DNA of 9,204 nucleotides, taken from contig CANJPN010000225.1 of NCBI GenBank assembly GCA_947475855.1, positions 1 to 9,204 of the forward strand, given 5' to 3'. The DNA is from Bradyrhizobiaceae bacterium (lineage in GTDB: Bacteria; Pseudomonadota; Alphaproteobacteria; Rhizobiales; Hyphomicrobiaceae). The position numbers and the translations under genes are program-made. Shown here one piece after another: positions 7,779 through 9,204 of this stretch. Numbering within the stretch: position 1 is the stretch's first letter; each line of letters opens with the position of its first letter. The notes under the pieces are model-generated. The model had not been told where the DNA came from. It made no database searches and worked only from the letters and a program-made list of their open reading frames with translations.

Positions 7779-8705
7779 CCTGGAACCCAGCGTCTGGGAG
7801 GGAAGCTCGCCAAAGACGGCTTTATAGCGCTTTGCAAACCGGCTGAGTTCCACGAACCCGCAAGATTCCGCTACTTCGCTGACGGTCGAGTACGCTCCGC
7901 TGCGTAGTCTGCCTCGGGCCAAATACAGTCTGCGCAGCATGAGGTAGCGGGCGGGTGGAAGGCCGAACCACTCCAGAAACACGCGTTGCAATGTCGGGTG
8001 GCTGACACCAGCCCTGGCGGCCAACTCGGATGCGAAGAGGATCTCGCCCTCTCGCTCATTCATCAAGTCACCGATCTTGTTCAGGATGGGGCGGCGCGGC
8101 ATGGGCGTCCGTCCCATGCTGTGATTGTCTTCTGGCTCGCTGATCAAGGCGATAAGACCCGTCGCGAGGCTGTCGTTGAGGCTCCGCATTATCGCAGCGG
8201 AAGCCGTCTGCTCGGCGCCAATCGCCTGCAACCGCCTCAGGACGGTGCGGAATTGGTTTAGCTTGGCCTCAGACACAATGGAGTGTCGCGCTCCCCATTG
8301 GGGAAGCTCCAGGTAATCGCCGTTTTCTATGGCAGAGGCCAACAGACTTGACGGCGGTGCCACGACGGCTTCAACAAGTCCGCCGCGCGTTATACACGCG
8401 TGCTCCCCGCCCGGCGCGTAAACACCGATGCTTGCATCGGAGAGTTCGCCACCCAGCAATCGGCAGCCGGGCACCGTCTCCAAGGGCACAACGAATACAT
8501 GGCGGTCGGGAGCGGCCCCACCGGCGCACGATGAGACACCTTCGAGGAAGTTGATAAACTGAAAGTTCCAACCATCACTGAAACGACGTTTCAGTACGGC
8601 GCGAAATCCTCCTCTGTTGATCTGCATCGCTCGAACATCGGCGTTGCGCAAAGACCGTGACAGCTCCTCAGTATCGTCGAACTTGGCAATTTGCTCGGCG
8701 AACAT
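7773..8705 (-). CDS. AraC-family transcriptional regulator
   Basis: This is a 310-residue protein from ATG 8705. The first 200 residues form the ligand or oligomerisation part, with no close family recognised. The C-terminal 100 residues hold the double helix-turn-helix of the AraC/XylS family: the first helix-turn-helix is at about 225-248 ('ASELAARAGVSHPTLQRVF') and the second at about 274-304 ('SEVAESCGFVELSRFAKRYK', then 'FGELPSQ'), with the expected 'GF..FS..FKR.FG..P' pattern. Start choice: AAGGGGGG at 8717-8710 lies 4 nt before ATG 8705. In-frame Mets at 8771 and 8900 are rejected because the longer forms add residues without family character and the longest overlaps the divergent sulfatase start. 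Such regulators usually activate neighbouring catabolic genes when the inducer is present. Likely targets are the divergent sulfatase and the convergent channel gene; this is inference. Confidence 0.93.
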   Translation of the reverse strand: MFAEQIAKFDDTEELSRSLRNADVRAMQINRGGFRAVLKRRFSDGWNFQFINFLEGVSSCAGGAAPDRHVFVVPLETVPGCRLLGGELSDASIGVYAPGGEHACITRGGLVEAVVAPPSSLLASAIENGDYLELPQWGARHSIVSEAKLNQFRTVLRRLQAIGAEQTASAAIMRSLNDSLATGLIALISEPEDNHSMGRTPMPRRPILNKIGDLMNEREGEILFASELAARAGVSHPTLQRVFLEWFGLPPARYLMLRRLYLARGRLRSGAYSTVSEVAESCGFVELSRFAKRYKAVFGELPSQTLGSRK

Positions 8706-8709
8706 CCCG

Positions 8710-8717
8710 CCCCCCTT
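8710..8717 (-). promoter_or_regulatory. Ribosome binding site of the AraC-family gene
   Basis: AAGGGGGG on the minus strand, 4 nt before ATG 8705. It is the main reason for choosing the 310-residue start over longer in-frame options. Confidence 0.6.
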
Positions 8718-8751
8718 GTGCCAACGGTGCACACTCTCGTCGCAGGCTCTT

Positions 8752-8779
8752 TTTTGAACAGCGACCACCATTCTGAACA
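8752..8779. promoter_or_regulatory. Direct repeat TT(T/C)TGAACA between regulator and sulfatase
   Basis: TTTTGAACA (8752-8760) and TTCTGAACA (8771-8779) are spaced 19 bp start to start in the 177-bp divergent intergenic region. Two direct half-sites about two helical turns apart are typical of AraC-family binding sites, so this is a candidate operator for the adjacent regulator. No strong -35/-10 pair could be assigned for either gene. Confidence 0.35.
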
Positions 8780-8882
8780 ATACTGACGTAGATGCAAATG
8801 ATTCCGGCAAGTAGCTTCGATTTTCCGTTGAAAGGACTTGCACGCAGAACTGCAACGCATTGGCGAACAGAAAGAGGCCAAT

Positions 8883-9134
8883 ATGAGCAATACGGACCAT
8901 GGCTCCAAACCTTCACGGCGTGATTTCGCCAAGATCGCCGGTGCTGTCGGAGCTGCAATCTCAGCCAATACTTTACCGGGCGAAGCCTTTGCCCAGAAAA
9001 GAGAGAACAGATCCGGTTCCAGGTCGTCGACGGCGCCCACGCGACGCCCGAGCAGGTCGGGTCCGCCCAACATCGTCTACGTGTTCACGGATCAAGAAGG
9101 CTCTGTTCCGTTCCAATGTAGCGCTATCCTCTAA
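8883..9134 (+). pseudogene. Tat-exported sulfatase, truncated 5' remnant
   Basis: From ATG 8883, with a good AAAGAGG Shine-Dalgarno 5 nt upstream, the frame encodes a Tat signal peptide: twin arginines at 12-13 in 'SRRDFAK', then a hydrophobic stretch 'IAGAVGAAISANTL' and a likely cleavage after 'AFA'. A basic linker follows, then 'PPNIVYVFTDQE' (61-72), the opening strand and first metal-binding Asp (70) of the sulfatase/alkaline-phosphatase superfamily. After Glu72 the similarity ends and a stop follows 11 codons later. The catalytic Cys/Ser-x-Pro-x-Arg motif, expected some 40-50 residues on, is absent in every frame to the window end. The gene is therefore broken, most simply by an insertion at about 9098. 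A sulfatase would cleave sulfate esters in the periplasm. It is divergent from the AraC-family gene. Confidence 0.7.
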
Positions 9135-9204
9135 GCCAAGGCGCCAGCCAGACAGGATCGCGGCGTGAGCTCGTGTCCGTCGCGCTCGATCATGCGGCGC
9201 CAGC
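9099..9204. mobile_element. Possible end of an insertion sequence interrupting the sulfatase
   Basis: The sulfatase frame is broken at 9098/9099, and the new sequence starts GGCTCTGTTCCG, which is similar in style to the terminal repeats of several insertion-sequence families. On the minus strand an open frame runs in from the right edge and stops at 9131-9133, about 30 bp inside the presumed end, which is the usual place for a transposase stop codon. Its 23 residues ('WRRMIERDGHELTPRSCLAG' then ALA) use GC-rich codons but match no family I can name. The other end lies outside the window, so the call rests on context only. Confidence 0.3.

Noticed and set aside
8706..8900. Longer start for the AraC-family regulator
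   Set aside because: The added residues have no family character, overlap the sulfatase start, and a good ribosome binding site precedes ATG 8705.

Overview
The window looks like chromosomal DNA from a GC-rich alphaproteobacterium, probably of the Hyphomicrobiales (Rhizobiales). The grounds are the GroEL and GroES sequences, a CIRCE heat-shock operator upstream of groES, and the general protein style. The species cannot be read from the sequence. Most of the window is ordinary housekeeping sequence. The accessory part lies at the right, from about 6600 to the end.

Left part (1-2853): a membrane-anchored alpha/beta-hydrolase-like gene on the + strand enters from the left edge, so its 5' end is missing. 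It converges, with 6 bp between stop codons, on a minus-strand gene for a CoxE-like von Willebrand factor A (VWA) protein. Upstream of that gene, on the same strand, is a small SnoaL/NTF2-like protein gene.

Centre (2930-5397): a complete minus-strand groES-groEL operon. It has a CIRCE inverted repeat overlapping a good housekeeping-type promoter, a leader of about 150 nt with two GC-rich hairpins, a degenerate inverted repeat between groES and groEL, four strong hairpins packed downstream of groEL, and a rho-independent terminator. This is a textbook HrcA-type chaperonin operon with unusually dense RNA structure outside the coding regions. Divergent from it on the + strand is uppP, for undecaprenyl-diphosphate phosphatase (cell-envelope lipid carrier recycling).

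Right part (6699-9204): a secreted outer-membrane beta-barrel protein of the 'MetA-pathway of phenol degradation' family converges on an AraC-family regulator gene. Divergent from the regulator is the 5' end of a Tat-exported sulfatase. The sulfatase reading frame loses family similarity right after its first metal-binding Asp motif and stops 11 codons later, as if cut by an insertion whose end lies at about 9099. The intact regulator and outer-membrane channel beside the broken sulfatase suggest the remains of a module for uptake and processing of an organic or sulfated compound. That link is inference from gene order.

I found no CRISPR array, tRNA, rRNA or clear novel defence system. The best second-look items are the broken sulfatase with its putative mobile-element boundary, the structured non-coding parts of the groESL operon, and the membrane-bound hydrolase with a variant nucleophile elbow.
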